Position numbers and translations under genes: made by a program. Shown here in pieces: positions 35,407 to 43,994 of a DNA stretch of 64,000 nucleotides. Within the stretch, counting starts at the first letter, position 1, and every line of letters begins with the position of its first letter. This DNA comes from Leptospira montravelensis (GTDB lineage Bacteria > Spirochaetota > Leptospiria > Leptospirales > Leptospiraceae). The stretch spans positions 186,001 through 250,000 of the forward strand of contig NZ_RQFO01000017.1 in the NCBI RefSeq assembly GCF_004770045.1, written 5' to 3'. The notes beneath the pieces were generated by a model. It was not told the origin of the DNA, ran no database searches, and was given only the letters and a program-made list of their open reading frames with translations.

Positions 35407-37671
35407 ATGTATCAAAACGGTATCGTACAATTTCCTATCATCATCATCGATGAAGATTTTCGTTCCGAAAATGCCAGTGGTCTTGGCATTCGAGCTATTG
35501 CAAAGGCCTTAGAAGGCGAAGGTATCGAAGTTCTGGGTGTGACCAGCTACGGAGATTTGACGAGTTTTGTGCAACAACAGAGTCGGGCTTGTGGATTCAT
35601 TCTTTCCATCGACGATGAAGAGTTCACTCCAGAAACGGAAGGCGAAGTTCCCGATGCTCTCCGCCAACTCAAAGATTTTGTGACACAAGTGCGTCATAGA
35701 AACGCCGATATACCGCTGTTCCTTTACGGAGAAACAAGAACCAGTCGTCACATTCCCAATAGCATATTAAAAGAATTACATGGCTTCATTCATATGTTTG
35801 AAGACACACCTGAATTTATGGCGCGTGCCATTCATAGAGAAGTTAAAACTTACTTAGATAGTTTGCCTCCTCCTTTCTTTAGAGCTTTAACCCAATATGC
35901 ACATGATGGAAGTTATAGTTGGCATTGCCCTGGTCACTCGGGTGGAGTTGCTTTTCTAAAGAGTCCTGTAGGACAAATGTTCCACCAATTTTTTGGTGAG
36001 AACATGTTAAGAGCTGACGTTTGTAATGCGGTGGATGAACTTGGTCAACTTCTAGACCATACAGGCCCTATTTCTGCCAGTGAAAGAAACGCAGCACGAA
36101 TTTTCCAATGTGATAGTTTGTATTTTGTAACCAATGGAACTTCCACTTCTAATAAAATTGTTTGGCATAGTACGGTTGCCCCTGGCGATGTTGTGATTGT
36201 TGACCGCAACTGTCATAAAAGTATATTACATGCCATTACAATGACTGGAGCCATTCCTGTTTTTTTAATGCCCACAAGAAACCATTTTGGGATCATCGGC
36301 CCTATTCCCAAATCCGAATTCAAATGGGAAAACATCCAGAAAAAAATTGCAGAACACCCTTTTGCCAAAGAAGTTAAAGGAAACCCAAGAATTCTAACCA
36401 TTACACAAAGTACTTACGACGGAATTTTATACAATGTCGAAGACATCAAATCTGAGTTAGATGGAAAAATTTCAACTCTTCACTTTGATGAAGCATGGCT
36501 TCCACATGCATCCTTTCATCGTTTTTATACGGGAATGCATGCCATTGGATCAGACAGACCACGTCCGAAAGAAAGTATGATCTTTGCCACCCAGTCCACA
36601 CATAAACTTCTGGCTGGCCTTTCCCAAGCAAGCCAGATCCTAGTGCAAAACAGTGAAAAAGAAACTCTGGATAGAAATCTTTTTAACGAAGCATTTTTAA
36701 TGCATACAAGTACTAGTCCACAGTATGCCATCATCGCTTCTTGTGATGTGGCAGCGGCCATGATGGAGTCTCCTGGTGGGAATGCCCTTGTGGAAGAGTC
36801 TATTGAAGAAGCACTCGATTTCCGTAGAGCCATGCGCAAAGTAGGATTGGAATTAGAAGAAGATTGGTGGTTTAGTGTTTGGGGACCAGAGGCACTTGCC
36901 GACGAAGGTGCTGGAGAGAGGGACGAATGGATTCTTAAAGCCAATGACCGTTGGCATGGGTTTGGTGACATTGCCGAAGGCTTTAATATGCTCGATCCCA
37001 TCAAGGCAACTGTCATCACTCCGGGGATGAGTGTGGAAGGTGAATTTGCTGATTGGGGAATCCCTGCTCTTATTCTTACTAAATACTTAGCAGAACACGG
37101 AATCATTGTAGAAAAAACAGGACTCTATAGTTTCTTTATCATGTTCACCATTGGAATTACAAAAGGTCGTTGGAATACAATGGTCACCGAATTACAACAG
37201 TTCAAAGATGATTATGATTCCAACCAACCTCTTTGGCGTGTGATGCCAAAGTTTACCGCAACTTATCCTAAGTACGATCGCATCGGACTACGCGACCTTT
37301 GCCAATCTATGCATGAAGTTTATAGGGCAAACAATATCTCCCACCTAACAACAGAGATGTATCTTAGCCCCATGATCCCTGCGATGAAACCTTCGGAAGC
37401 ATTTTCGAAAATGGCACACCGTGACATTGAAAGAGTTCCTATTGATGAATTAGAAGGTCGAATCACTTCTGTGTTATTAACACCATATCCTCCAGGAATT
37501 CCACTTCTCATTCCAGGAGAAAAGTTCAACATGACCATCATTCGTTACTTACAATTTGCAAGGGAGTTTAACTCTAAGTTCCCAGGTTTTGAAACCGATA
37601 TCCACGGCCTTGTGGAAGAAAAATCAGAATCTGGTATATTAACCTACTATGTGGATTGTGTATCCGAATAA
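35407..37671 (+). CDS. Orn/Lys/Arg decarboxylase (biosynthetic/inducible arginine or lysine type)
   Basis: 754 residues from ATG 35407 behind TGGAG; an in-frame start 36 bases upstream is less likely. The N-terminal wing domain (about 1-125) resembles a receiver fold (IIIDEDFRSENASG). The large PLP domain has HCPGHSGGVAF, CDSLYFVTNGTSTSNK, DRNCHKSILHAI, and the PLP lysine Lys400 in QSTHKLLAG. The C-terminal domain carries TPYPPGIPLLIPGE. The size matches AdiA/CadA/SpeC-type decamers used for acid resistance or polyamine synthesis. Which amino acid is used cannot be fixed by eye. It may be co-transcribed with the large membrane protein 49 bases upstream. Confidence 0.92.
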   Translation: MYQNGIVQFPIIIIDEDFRSENASGLGIRAIAKALEGEGIEVLGVTSYGDLTSFVQQQSRACGFILSIDDEEFTPETEGEVPDALRQLKDFVTQVRHRNADIPLFLYGETRTSRHIPNSILKELHGFIHMFEDTPEFMARAIHREVKTYLDSLPPPFFRALTQYAHDGSYSWHCPGHSGGVAFLKSPVGQMFHQFFGENMLRADVCNAVDELGQLLDHTGPISASERNAARIFQCDSLYFVTNGTSTSNKIVWHSTVAPGDVVIVDRNCHKSILHAITMTGAIPVFLMPTRNHFGIIGPIPKSEFKWENIQKKIAEHPFAKEVKGNPRILTITQSTYDGILYNVEDIKSELDGKISTLHFDEAWLPHASFHRFYTGMHAIGSDRPRPKESMIFATQSTHKLLAGLSQASQILVQNSEKETLDRNLFNEAFLMHTSTSPQYAIIASCDVAAAMMESPGGNALVEESIEEALDFRRAMRKVGLELEEDWWFSVWGPEALADEGAGERDEWILKANDRWHGFGDIAEGFNMLDPIKATVITPGMSVEGEFADWGIPALILTKYLAEHGIIVEKTGLYSFFIMFTIGITKGRWNTMVTELQQFKDDYDSNQPLWRVMPKFTATYPKYDRIGLRDLCQSMHEVYRANNISHLTTEMYLSPMIPAMKPSEAFSKMAHRDIERVPIDELEGRITSVLLTPYPPGIPLLIPGEKFNMTIIRYLQFAREFNSKFPGFETDIHGLVEEKSESGILTYYVDCVSE

Positions 37672-37684
37672 CAAAAATTAGACG

Positions 37685-37720
37685 CCAATTCCAGATTAAA
37701 GAAATGTAGTTTGGAATTGG
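37685..37720 (+). terminator. Possible terminator hairpin after the decarboxylase
   Basis: CCAATTCCA (37685-37693) pairs exactly with TGGAATTGG (37712-37720) across an 18-base loop, followed by ATTTTA. The loop is long and the T-run short, so termination would be weak; the rest of the 217-base gap to 37888 shows nothing I can name. Confidence 0.35.
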
Positions 37721-37888
37721 ATTTTAGCAACAGTAAAGACAACGGTAACAACAGTGTAAACGAATACTTAGTTAAAAGAATCAACTTTGTGCCACTTAAT
37801 CTCCCTCTGACCGTTTATCTACATTCGTTTCCAAGACTTTGTTTTGTTTTTTTATCTCACCTTCTTATTCAACGGACCAAAGGTAAGT

Positions 37889-38512
37889 TTATTCCCATTC
37901 AATCATCTTCACCACATCTTTCAAACAATCTTCTCTAAATTCTTGGTTTGGTTTCAAAGTCGGTAATCCAGAGTACCATTTTCCATCAGGATACTTCAAA
38001 TCCACCCAAAAGGTAAAAAGAGTGGTTTCTCCGTTGTTATTTTTAATTTCGATATTTAAAAGTTTTAAATCAGATACTCCCGTTTCTTTATAAAACACTT
38101 CCCCATTCTTTGTTCGGATTCGAATTTTTTTAGGAACCACTTCAAAGGTGATCCCTTTTTTTTCTTCTCGTTTTTGTTTTAGTTCCCAGGAATCAATTCG
38201 TAATGAGTCTAGTTCGTTTACATTCAATTTTTTTTTATAAAGAATTCCATCTTTTGAATGTTCAAATGACATCGACTGACTGCCGCTAGATGACTCACCA
38301 CGAACGGTTCTTCCGTCACAAAGGGTAAGGTTTAAAACCTTAGGTTCTGTGGATTCTTTGTCTCCACGAGCATTCCTTGGTTCTTTCGATTCTTCCAAAG
38401 GAAGAGAAGGAAGGTTTGGTTCCTTGGGCAATCGTGGTTCTCCGAGTACGGGAGAAAAAAATCCGAGGGTCCCTACCCAAAGAAAGAGTCGCAGTCGGAG
38501 GAAGTTTTCCAT
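37889..38512 (-). CDS. Exported protein of unknown function
   Basis: 207 residues with a signal peptide (FLRLRLFLWVGTLGFFSPVLG). The start of the mature protein is Pro/Glu/Ser-rich and probably unstructured (about 25-58). The rest is beta-rich with two Cys, one in LNLTLCDGRTVRGESS and one near the end (FREDCLKDVVKMIEWE), which may form a disulfide. No known family. It is divergent from the antiporter gene with 16 bases between starts. Confidence 0.65.
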   Translation of the reverse strand: MENFLRLRLFLWVGTLGFFSPVLGEPRLPKEPNLPSLPLEESKEPRNARGDKESTEPKVLNLTLCDGRTVRGESSSGSQSMSFEHSKDGILYKKKLNVNELDSLRIDSWELKQKREEKKGITFEVVPKKIRIRTKNGEVFYKETGVSDLKLLNIEIKNNNGETTLFTFWVDLKYPDGKWYSGLPTLKPNQEFREDCLKDVVKMIEWE

Positions 38513-38528
38513 ATTCTGACCTTTATCT

Positions 38529-39563
38529 ATGGATGCATTTCTTACTGCAACTTTTCAAACCCTTCCCTTACCAGTTCTTTTACTCATTATCATCGGCTCT
38601 ATCCTTGTTTTGGGCAAAGCCGCAGACGTACTTGTAGACGAGGCGGTCTCCCTTTCGACACGCTGGGGTGTGCCTAAAATGATCATTGGTGCCACCATCG
38701 TGAGTTTAGGGACAACTCTCCCTGAAGTTTCGGTATCTGTGTTATCTGCTTTGGAGGGAAATCCAGGAATCGCACTCGGGAATGCCGTTGGTTCCATTAT
38801 TTGCGATACAGGACTCATTTTAGGAATCGCCATTTTGATTTCCCCACCTGACATTGACAAACGACTTGTCAATCGTCAAGGTTGGATCCAAGTTCTAGCC
38901 GGATTTTTGTTGGTGTTTGCGGCCCTTCCTTGGACCAACCTAACATCCATATTCTCCACAGGGGGAAGGATTGACCAAGGAACCGGATTTGTATTTTTAA
39001 TCTTACTTGCTGTTTATATTTATTTAAGCATTCGTTGGTCTCGTTCCAAACCTGGGGAAGTCGAAGCAGGAATTGATGTCACAACTGAGTATGACGAATC
39101 CCCTTTCTGGATTGTTTTACTAAAACTAGTAGTTGCCATTACCCTAGTGATTTTATCTTCAAAGGTTCTTATCCCTTCCGTCCAAGAAACAGCTGTTCGC
39201 CTGTCTATTCCTGACTCCATCATTGGAGCCACACTTGTTGCCTTTGGAACTTCCCTCCCAGAACTAGTAACCGCCATCCAAGCTTCTCGTCGCGGACATT
39301 CCGAACTTGCAGTGGGTAATATCATTGGGGCTGATATTTTGAATGTTCTCTTTGTTTCTGGGGCCGCTGCTGCTGTGACTAAAAACGGACTCGAAGCTCC
39401 CGTTAGTTTTTTTACCTTCTACTTTCCTTCTATGCTCATCGTTCTTGTTCTCTTTCGTTTAGGAATTGTTTTCTCTAAAGACAAAATCAAACGACCGTTT
39501 GGAGTGTTTTTACTTTTTATTTATGTCTTAGCCACTGTCGCAGGATTTGTATTTAAAGGGTAA
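38529..39563 (+). CDS. Calcium/sodium antiporter (CaCA family, YrbG-like)
   Basis: 344 residues with about ten membrane segments. The two inverted alpha repeats typical of cation/Ca2+ exchangers are clear: GATIVSLGTTLPEVSVSVLS with GNAVGSIICDTGLIL, and GATLVAFGTSLPELVTAIQA with GNIIGADILNVLFVSG. The Glu in each (TLPEV, SLPEL) is the ion-binding residue. A cytosolic loop lies near 175-190. It should export calcium or another divalent cation in exchange for sodium or protons. The 3' end overlaps convergent dprA by 11 bases. Confidence 0.92.
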   Translation: MDAFLTATFQTLPLPVLLLIIIGSILVLGKAADVLVDEAVSLSTRWGVPKMIIGATIVSLGTTLPEVSVSVLSALEGNPGIALGNAVGSIICDTGLILGIAILISPPDIDKRLVNRQGWIQVLAGFLLVFAALPWTNLTSIFSTGGRIDQGTGFVFLILLAVYIYLSIRWSRSKPGEVEAGIDVTTEYDESPFWIVLLKLVVAITLVILSSKVLIPSVQETAVRLSIPDSIIGATLVAFGTSLPELVTAIQASRRGHSELAVGNIIGADILNVLFVSGAAAAVTKNGLEAPVSFFTFYFPSMLIVLVLFRLGIVFSKDKIKRPFGVFLLFIYVLATVAGFVFKG

Positions 39564-40479
39564 AATCTATTTTCCATTCGCCATCTCTTCGAATTCCAGA
39601 AGGGATGGTTCGACTTTTCCTCCATTCTTCATAACTCATCTCCTTACTTTCCAATTCCACTTCCTCTTTTTGAAACTTTGTTTCCCCAAATAACCTTTGT
39701 GCCCCTTGCCGGAGGAGTAACCTTCCTCCTTCGTTATCAAATTGTTTGGGATGGTCGAAAACAAAGATCTCACGATTTTGTTCCATAGCACTATAGGCAG
39801 TAGAAATGGTTCCTGACTTACGTCCCGATTCCATAATGTACACTTTGTCCGCTAGACCGGAAATAACACGATTCCGTTTGGGAAAGGTCCATTTGGCTGG
39901 TTCTGTTTTTAATAAAAATTCGGTAATTAGAAGTTGGTTTGGATCTTCTTTGATACGTTTGTAAAGATCCCGGTTCCCCGGTGGGTACTCCATACCCAAA
40001 GTGGTTCCAAGCACACCTATTACCGGAAGTCCAAATTCCAAAGCAGATAAAAAGGCTTGCCTGTCAATTCCGAGGGCCATACCCGATACCACCGCCAAAC
40101 CTTTGTTTGTCGAAAAAAGTTCCACCAATTTACTTGTGGCAGAAAGCGAAACTGGTGAAGACTTTCTTGTTCCAACAATTGCAACCATTGGAAATTGTAA
40201 TAAGGTAAGGTTACCCAAACAGGCCAAAACTAGTGGTGGGTCATAAATTTCTTTTAAATTTTGTGGATACTCAGGATCAAAAAAACTAACTAGTTTCCAA
40301 TTGGGATTTTTAGATTTTTCCCACTGGATACATTCTTCCAAATATTGGTTCCAAAGTTCCTCTTCTATTAGATTTGATAAAACCTGGTATAACTCAGAAA
40401 AATGGCCACACCTACACCAAACTTTTGTTTTTCGAAGAAACGATGATACTTTAGGATGTCCCAAAATGGAAACGACCAC
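39553..40479 (-). CDS. dprA: DNA-processing protein DprA (Smf)
   Basis: 308 residues from a GTG start (no closer ATG fits). The Rossmann-like core is plain: VAIVGTRKSSPVSLSAT, VVSGMALGIDRQAFLSAL, GVLGTTLGMEYPPGNRDLY, FPKRNRVISGLADKVYIMES and SGTISTAYSAMEQNREIFVF. DprA loads RecA on incoming single-stranded DNA during transformation. A C-terminal winged helix, common in longer DprA proteins, is reduced or missing. No other competence gene is adjacent, so a role in uptake or only in recombination remains open. Confidence 0.93.
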   Translation of the reverse strand: MVVSILGHPKVSSFLRKTKVWCRCGHFSELYQVLSNLIEEELWNQYLEECIQWEKSKNPNWKLVSFFDPEYPQNLKEIYDPPLVLACLGNLTLLQFPMVAIVGTRKSSPVSLSATSKLVELFSTNKGLAVVSGMALGIDRQAFLSALEFGLPVIGVLGTTLGMEYPPGNRDLYKRIKEDPNQLLITEFLLKTEPAKWTFPKRNRVISGLADKVYIMESGRKSGTISTAYSAMEQNREIFVFDHPKQFDNEGGRLLLRQGAQRLFGETKFQKEEVELESKEMSYEEWRKSRTIPSGIRRDGEWKIDFTL

Positions 40480-40490
40480 AACCTAAGGGG

Positions 40491-41408
40491 TCAGTTTGAT
40501 TTGTTTTGGGCCCCCAATTGGTTTAAGTTTTTTATGACATTGCGGTATGATGAATTTTCATCCAAAGGTTCGCGGATGGTTCCTTTTTCTTTCATCTCTT
40601 CCAATATGGACTTAATCCGCGTGTATTCATCATAGGCTAAATTTGTCTTTCCCACTTGGTATAAAAAATTGGCCTTTGCAAACCGAGTGGGAACATTGTA
40701 TGGTTCTTTACGCAAAATTTGGTCGAGAAGCAAAAAGGCAGTTTCCACTTCGTCATACCCATTTGCAAGTTTTCCATTCCAAGCCTCATCCTTTAAAGAA
40801 GAATCAAAATAGATGAGTGCCAATTGAAAGGGGAACCGAGAATCTTCTTTGTCTAATTTGGAAAGTTGTTTAAAAAGTCCAATGGCACGATTTCGTCTGA
40901 CAGGCTCCCAACCCATATCTTTAGAAGCATTGGCATACGCCACAGCAGTTTCATATAACAACTGCTTGTCTAACTTTCCCGATTGGATCGCTTTTTCAAA
41001 AAATGGTAAGGCTGACTCATAAGAATGAATTTCAAATCCACCTTGTTTGGAATTGGGGAGCGTTTCTCCTATTGCCTCTTCATAATAACGGGCACCTAAG
41101 TCCGCCGAACCGGCGCGCATATAAGCCCTAGCAATTTTCCAAGAAAGGGCGGCCGCTTGATTGGACTTTTGGACCATTTTCCGAATCCGTTTGTCCATTT
41201 CTTCGATTTCCGCTTCTTCCAAAGCCAACTTTTCTTTCCAATTCACTATGTCTTTTTCGGAGGGAAGTTCCCCACCAATCCGTTTACGGTATTTGGATTC
41301 AGTGAGTGACTTGAGATAGTCACAACCAGACAAACTAAGTCCAAGCAGGAGAAAAAGAATCGCCAGTGGCAAGGAAACCAAAGAAAACCTGCTGTTTTTT
41401 GTGCCCAT
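40491..41408 (-). CDS. TPR-type lipoprotein
   Basis: 305 residues. Signal segment LPLAILFLLLGLSLSGC ends in a good lipobox; Cys29 is the predicted lipid site. The first mature region is charged (about 45-85, coiled-coil-like, EEAEIEEMDKRIRKMVQKS), then TPR-like helical pairs run to the end (ALSWKIARAYMRAGSADLGA, RFAKANFLYQVGKTNLAYDE). Probably an envelope adaptor; no enzyme motif. It lies 11 bases upstream of the dprA start, in the same direction. Confidence 0.78.
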   Translation of the reverse strand: MGTKNSRFSLVSLPLAILFLLLGLSLSGCDYLKSLTESKYRKRIGGELPSEKDIVNWKEKLALEEAEIEEMDKRIRKMVQKSNQAAALSWKIARAYMRAGSADLGARYYEEAIGETLPNSKQGGFEIHSYESALPFFEKAIQSGKLDKQLLYETAVAYANASKDMGWEPVRRNRAIGLFKQLSKLDKEDSRFPFQLALIYFDSSLKDEAWNGKLANGYDEVETAFLLLDQILRKEPYNVPTRFAKANFLYQVGKTNLAYDEYTRIKSILEEMKEKGTIREPLDENSSYRNVIKNLNQLGAQNKSN

Positions 41409-41458
41409 CAGTTCGATTTTAGTTTCTTTCTTTTGGATGAAAAGAAAAAAATGTGATT

Positions 41459-41887
41459 ATGTCTCATAGTTTTCGAAGGCTGGGTGAATCCGATTTAACC
41501 TCGCTCCTCCAATGGGAATCTTTATGTTTCCCCGGTGAGGAATGGACAGAAAAAATGATCCAAACCCATCTTGAATTCCATGTGGCTTTTGGTTTGGGAG
41601 ATCCGGAAATAAAGAGTTATGCTCTTGTTTGCGAAACTCCTTGGGAGATTGAAATCTTTCGGATTGCAACTCTTCCCAACTATCGAAAGTTAGGTTTGGC
41701 CAAAAACCTATTGTTGGCTCTATTTCTAGAATTTCCGAAAAAAGAATTCTTTTTGGAAGTGAAGGAATCGAATGTAGCCGCCATTACACTTTATGAGTCC
41801 GTCGGTTTTATTGAATTAGAGAGACGTAAAAAATACTATCCGGACGGATCCACAGCCGTCCTGATGAAAAGGAATCCATCAGAATGA
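41459..41887 (+). CDS. rimI: GNAT acetyltransferase, RimI-like
   Basis: 142 residues from ATG 41459; a GTG two codons upstream is possible. RimI-type features: WESLCFPGEEWTEKMIQ near the N-terminus, the acetyl-CoA loop (IFRIATLPNYRKLGLAKNLL, corresponding to V.P.yRg.GlG..Ll) and LEVKESNVAAITLYESVGF with the (A..LYe..GF) motif. It would acetylate protein N-termini such as S18. The pyrophosphate loop has RKLGLA in place of RGxGxG. ATGA overlap with the SDR gene. Confidence 0.8.
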   Translation: MSHSFRRLGESDLTSLLQWESLCFPGEEWTEKMIQTHLEFHVAFGLGDPEIKSYALVCETPWEIEIFRIATLPNYRKLGLAKNLLLALFLEFPKKEFFLEVKESNVAAITLYESVGFIELERRKKYYPDGSTAVLMKRNPSE

Positions 41888-42657
41888 AAAATGCATATGT
41901 CACTGGCGCATCCCAAGGAATTGGAAAAGAATTTGTTCGTGCTCTTGCGAAAGACTATAATGTCTTTTTAATTTCCCGTACGGAATCCGATTTAAAAAAA
42001 GTAATTTTAGATTTAGAACCTAAATCCAGAGGAATATTAAAATACTTCGCTTTGGACCTTACCAAAAAAAAAGATGTAGAAGAACTCGCTGAAATCATTT
42101 CAAAAGATAAAGATGCAGAACTTGTAGTCAACAATGCTGGGTTTGGAACTGTCGGTGAATTTGCCGCATTACCACTCGATAAAGAATTAGATGAAGTCAA
42201 TCTAAATGTAAAAACCTTAGTACATTTAAGTCATGTTGCCCTCAACCGATTCAAAAAAAATAAAAAGGGTTATTTGATTAATGTGGCATCTATCGCTGGT
42301 TATTTGCCTGCACCAGGTAGTGCGATATATGCAGCCACTAAAGCTTTTGTAAAATCGTTTACAGAGTCCATCCATGAAGAAGCCAAACCACATGGAATTT
42401 ATGTCCAAGCACTTTGTCCCGGACTCACTCATTCTGATTTTCACCAAAGAGCAGGAATTAGCAAATCCAAATACCCATCTTTTATGTGGCAAAATGCAGA
42501 TGTAGTTGTGGAAGAATCGCTAAATGCACTTCGTTATAACCAAGCCGTTTGTATTACTGGTTCCTTCAATCAAGGTGCCATCACTGTATCTGAGCTTATC
42601 CCACGAGGTTTCCTTCGTAGGTTGAGCGGTAAATATTTAAAGTTAGAAGAGGAATAG
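41884..42657 (+). CDS. Short-chain dehydrogenase/reductase
   Basis: 257 residues. Classical SDR with the cofactor motif TGASQGIGKEFV, NNAGFGTVGEF, catalytic Ser in INVASIAGYLP and YAATKAFVKSF supplying the Tyr/Lys pair. An Arg following the second strand (LISRTESDL) favours NADP(H). The substrate is not predictable. Coupled to rimI upstream by an ATGA overlap and one base from the DUF445 gene downstream, so probably one transcript. Confidence 0.9.
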   Translation: MKNAYVTGASQGIGKEFVRALAKDYNVFLISRTESDLKKVILDLEPKSRGILKYFALDLTKKKDVEELAEIISKDKDAELVVNNAGFGTVGEFAALPLDKELDEVNLNVKTLVHLSHVALNRFKKNKKGYLINVASIAGYLPAPGSAIYAATKAFVKSFTESIHEEAKPHGIYVQALCPGLTHSDFHQRAGISKSKYPSFMWQNADVVVEESLNALRYNQAVCITGSFNQGAITVSELIPRGFLRRLSGKYLKLEEE

Positions 42658-42658
42658 G

Positions 42659-43990
42659 ATGGATGTTGCAAAATTAGATACTTGGTATCGCAGACTCCTT
42701 GTTATCTTCTCTGTCATTGGCGGAGGTTTCCAATTTTATTATGAAGGGAATGTTTGGGTCAACGCGGTCTTTGTAGTTCTTATGGCAGGGATGGTCGGAT
42801 ATTTCACCAATTTCCTTGCAATTAAAATGTTATTCCAACCTAAACATGGTAAGGTGCTTGGTTGGTCAGGCCTTGTTCCCAAAAACAAATCAAAAATTGC
42901 TAAATCCCTCGGCGAGAGTATCCAAAGTAACTTACTTCATCCTGATATTATTTTAACTTATATCTACGAACGTAACTTAGTAGAAACAGGAATACAAAAA
43001 ATAGTCAAAGAAATTGATGATGCCATACATAACGAAGAAATTCGAACTATGCTTGTGACAAAAATCATTTCGATGTTAAAGGAAAGAGGGCCAGAGATTT
43101 TAGAAGTTATCTTCGATTTTTCAGAAGAGACAATGAAAAAGATGGCTGAACGTCCCGAAGAAGTGCAAAAACTTTGGGATTATACAAAAGAACGCCTAAC
43201 TTATTATCTTACAGAAGAAACCAATCGTGAAGAATTAGGAAAACAACTCCGAGTTATCCTTTTAGAAGAAATGCCAAAGCTTGCTAACTTACTGAACGAA
43301 GGTTTGGAAGAGTATTTAAAAACAAGAAGTACACTTGGTAAAATTGGAATTGGAGTAAAAAAGATTTTTTCTTTCAACGAAGATGCCATTCGGGAACTTT
43401 TAGAACGATTTGTGAAAGATCCAGAAACTTCAGACCAGTTTATGAATATGATGGATGAAATGATGGCTGGCCTCCAAGAACGATTGAACTCCAAAGAAAC
43501 TCAAGAATTCATTACTGGAAAAATTTCCAATTGGTTGGAAGCTAGTGGTGACTACGCCAGACAAAACCTTCTCCCATCAGGAATCGAAAGATTACAGGCT
43601 TATTTGGATGATCCGAACAACTGGGAAGAAATCGAAAAGAATTTCTTTCGTGCTGTGGATTGGGTGAAAAAACGCCTACTCGAATTTATGAACAGTGAAG
43701 AAGGAAAGGTTTATCTTAAAACTAACATAGAAAAATTTGTGCACAATATCAATGTCACAGCCCTTGTAGAGGAACGAGTGATGGCACTTGACACAGACGA
43801 TTTGGAAAAAATGATTTTGGATAATACTGGCGGGAACCTTGTCGTCATACAATTCTTAGGTGGAATTCTAGGAATGATTGCAGGACTCATCCAAGTTCAT
43901 ATTTATTTTGCGGTTCCTGTGGGTGCCCTTGTTCTTATCACCTACATCGCTCATTACAGAAATCAAAAGCGGGTTTCTCAGGAAATTTAA
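42659..43990 (+). CDS. DUF445 family membrane protein
   Basis: 443 residues. It has N-terminal membrane helices (VWVNAVFVVLMAGMVGYFTN) and the DUF445 hallmark NFLAIKMLFQPKHGKVLGWSGLVPKNKSKIA. A long cytosolic or periplasmic helical middle section follows, then two C-terminal membrane segments (FLGGILGMIAGLIQVHIYFA, VGALVLITYIAHY). GAGGAATAGG provides a ribosome site overlapping the preceding stop. Function of the family is not established. It ends five bases before the convergent DUF4105 gene. Confidence 0.88.
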   Translation: MDVAKLDTWYRRLLVIFSVIGGGFQFYYEGNVWVNAVFVVLMAGMVGYFTNFLAIKMLFQPKHGKVLGWSGLVPKNKSKIAKSLGESIQSNLLHPDIILTYIYERNLVETGIQKIVKEIDDAIHNEEIRTMLVTKIISMLKERGPEILEVIFDFSEETMKKMAERPEEVQKLWDYTKERLTYYLTEETNREELGKQLRVILLEEMPKLANLLNEGLEEYLKTRSTLGKIGIGVKKIFSFNEDAIRELLERFVKDPETSDQFMNMMDEMMAGLQERLNSKETQEFITGKISNWLEASGDYARQNLLPSGIERLQAYLDDPNNWEEIEKNFFRAVDWVKKRLLEFMNSEEGKVYLKTNIEKFVHNINVTALVEERVMALDTDDLEKMILDNTGGNLVVIQFLGGILGMIAGLIQVHIYFAVPVGALVLITYIAHYRNQKRVSQEI

Positions 43991-43994
43991 ATTA

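Noticed and set aside
36525..37106. 193-residue open frame antisense to the decarboxylase
   Set aside because: It lies wholly inside a strongly supported gene, has a Ser/Pro-rich shadow composition, no ribosome site and no family resemblance.
37711..37938. 75-residue plus-strand frame between the decarboxylase and the minus-strand exported protein
   Set aside because: It has no convincing ribosome site, begins inside the hairpin arm and overlaps the better supported gene at 37889.
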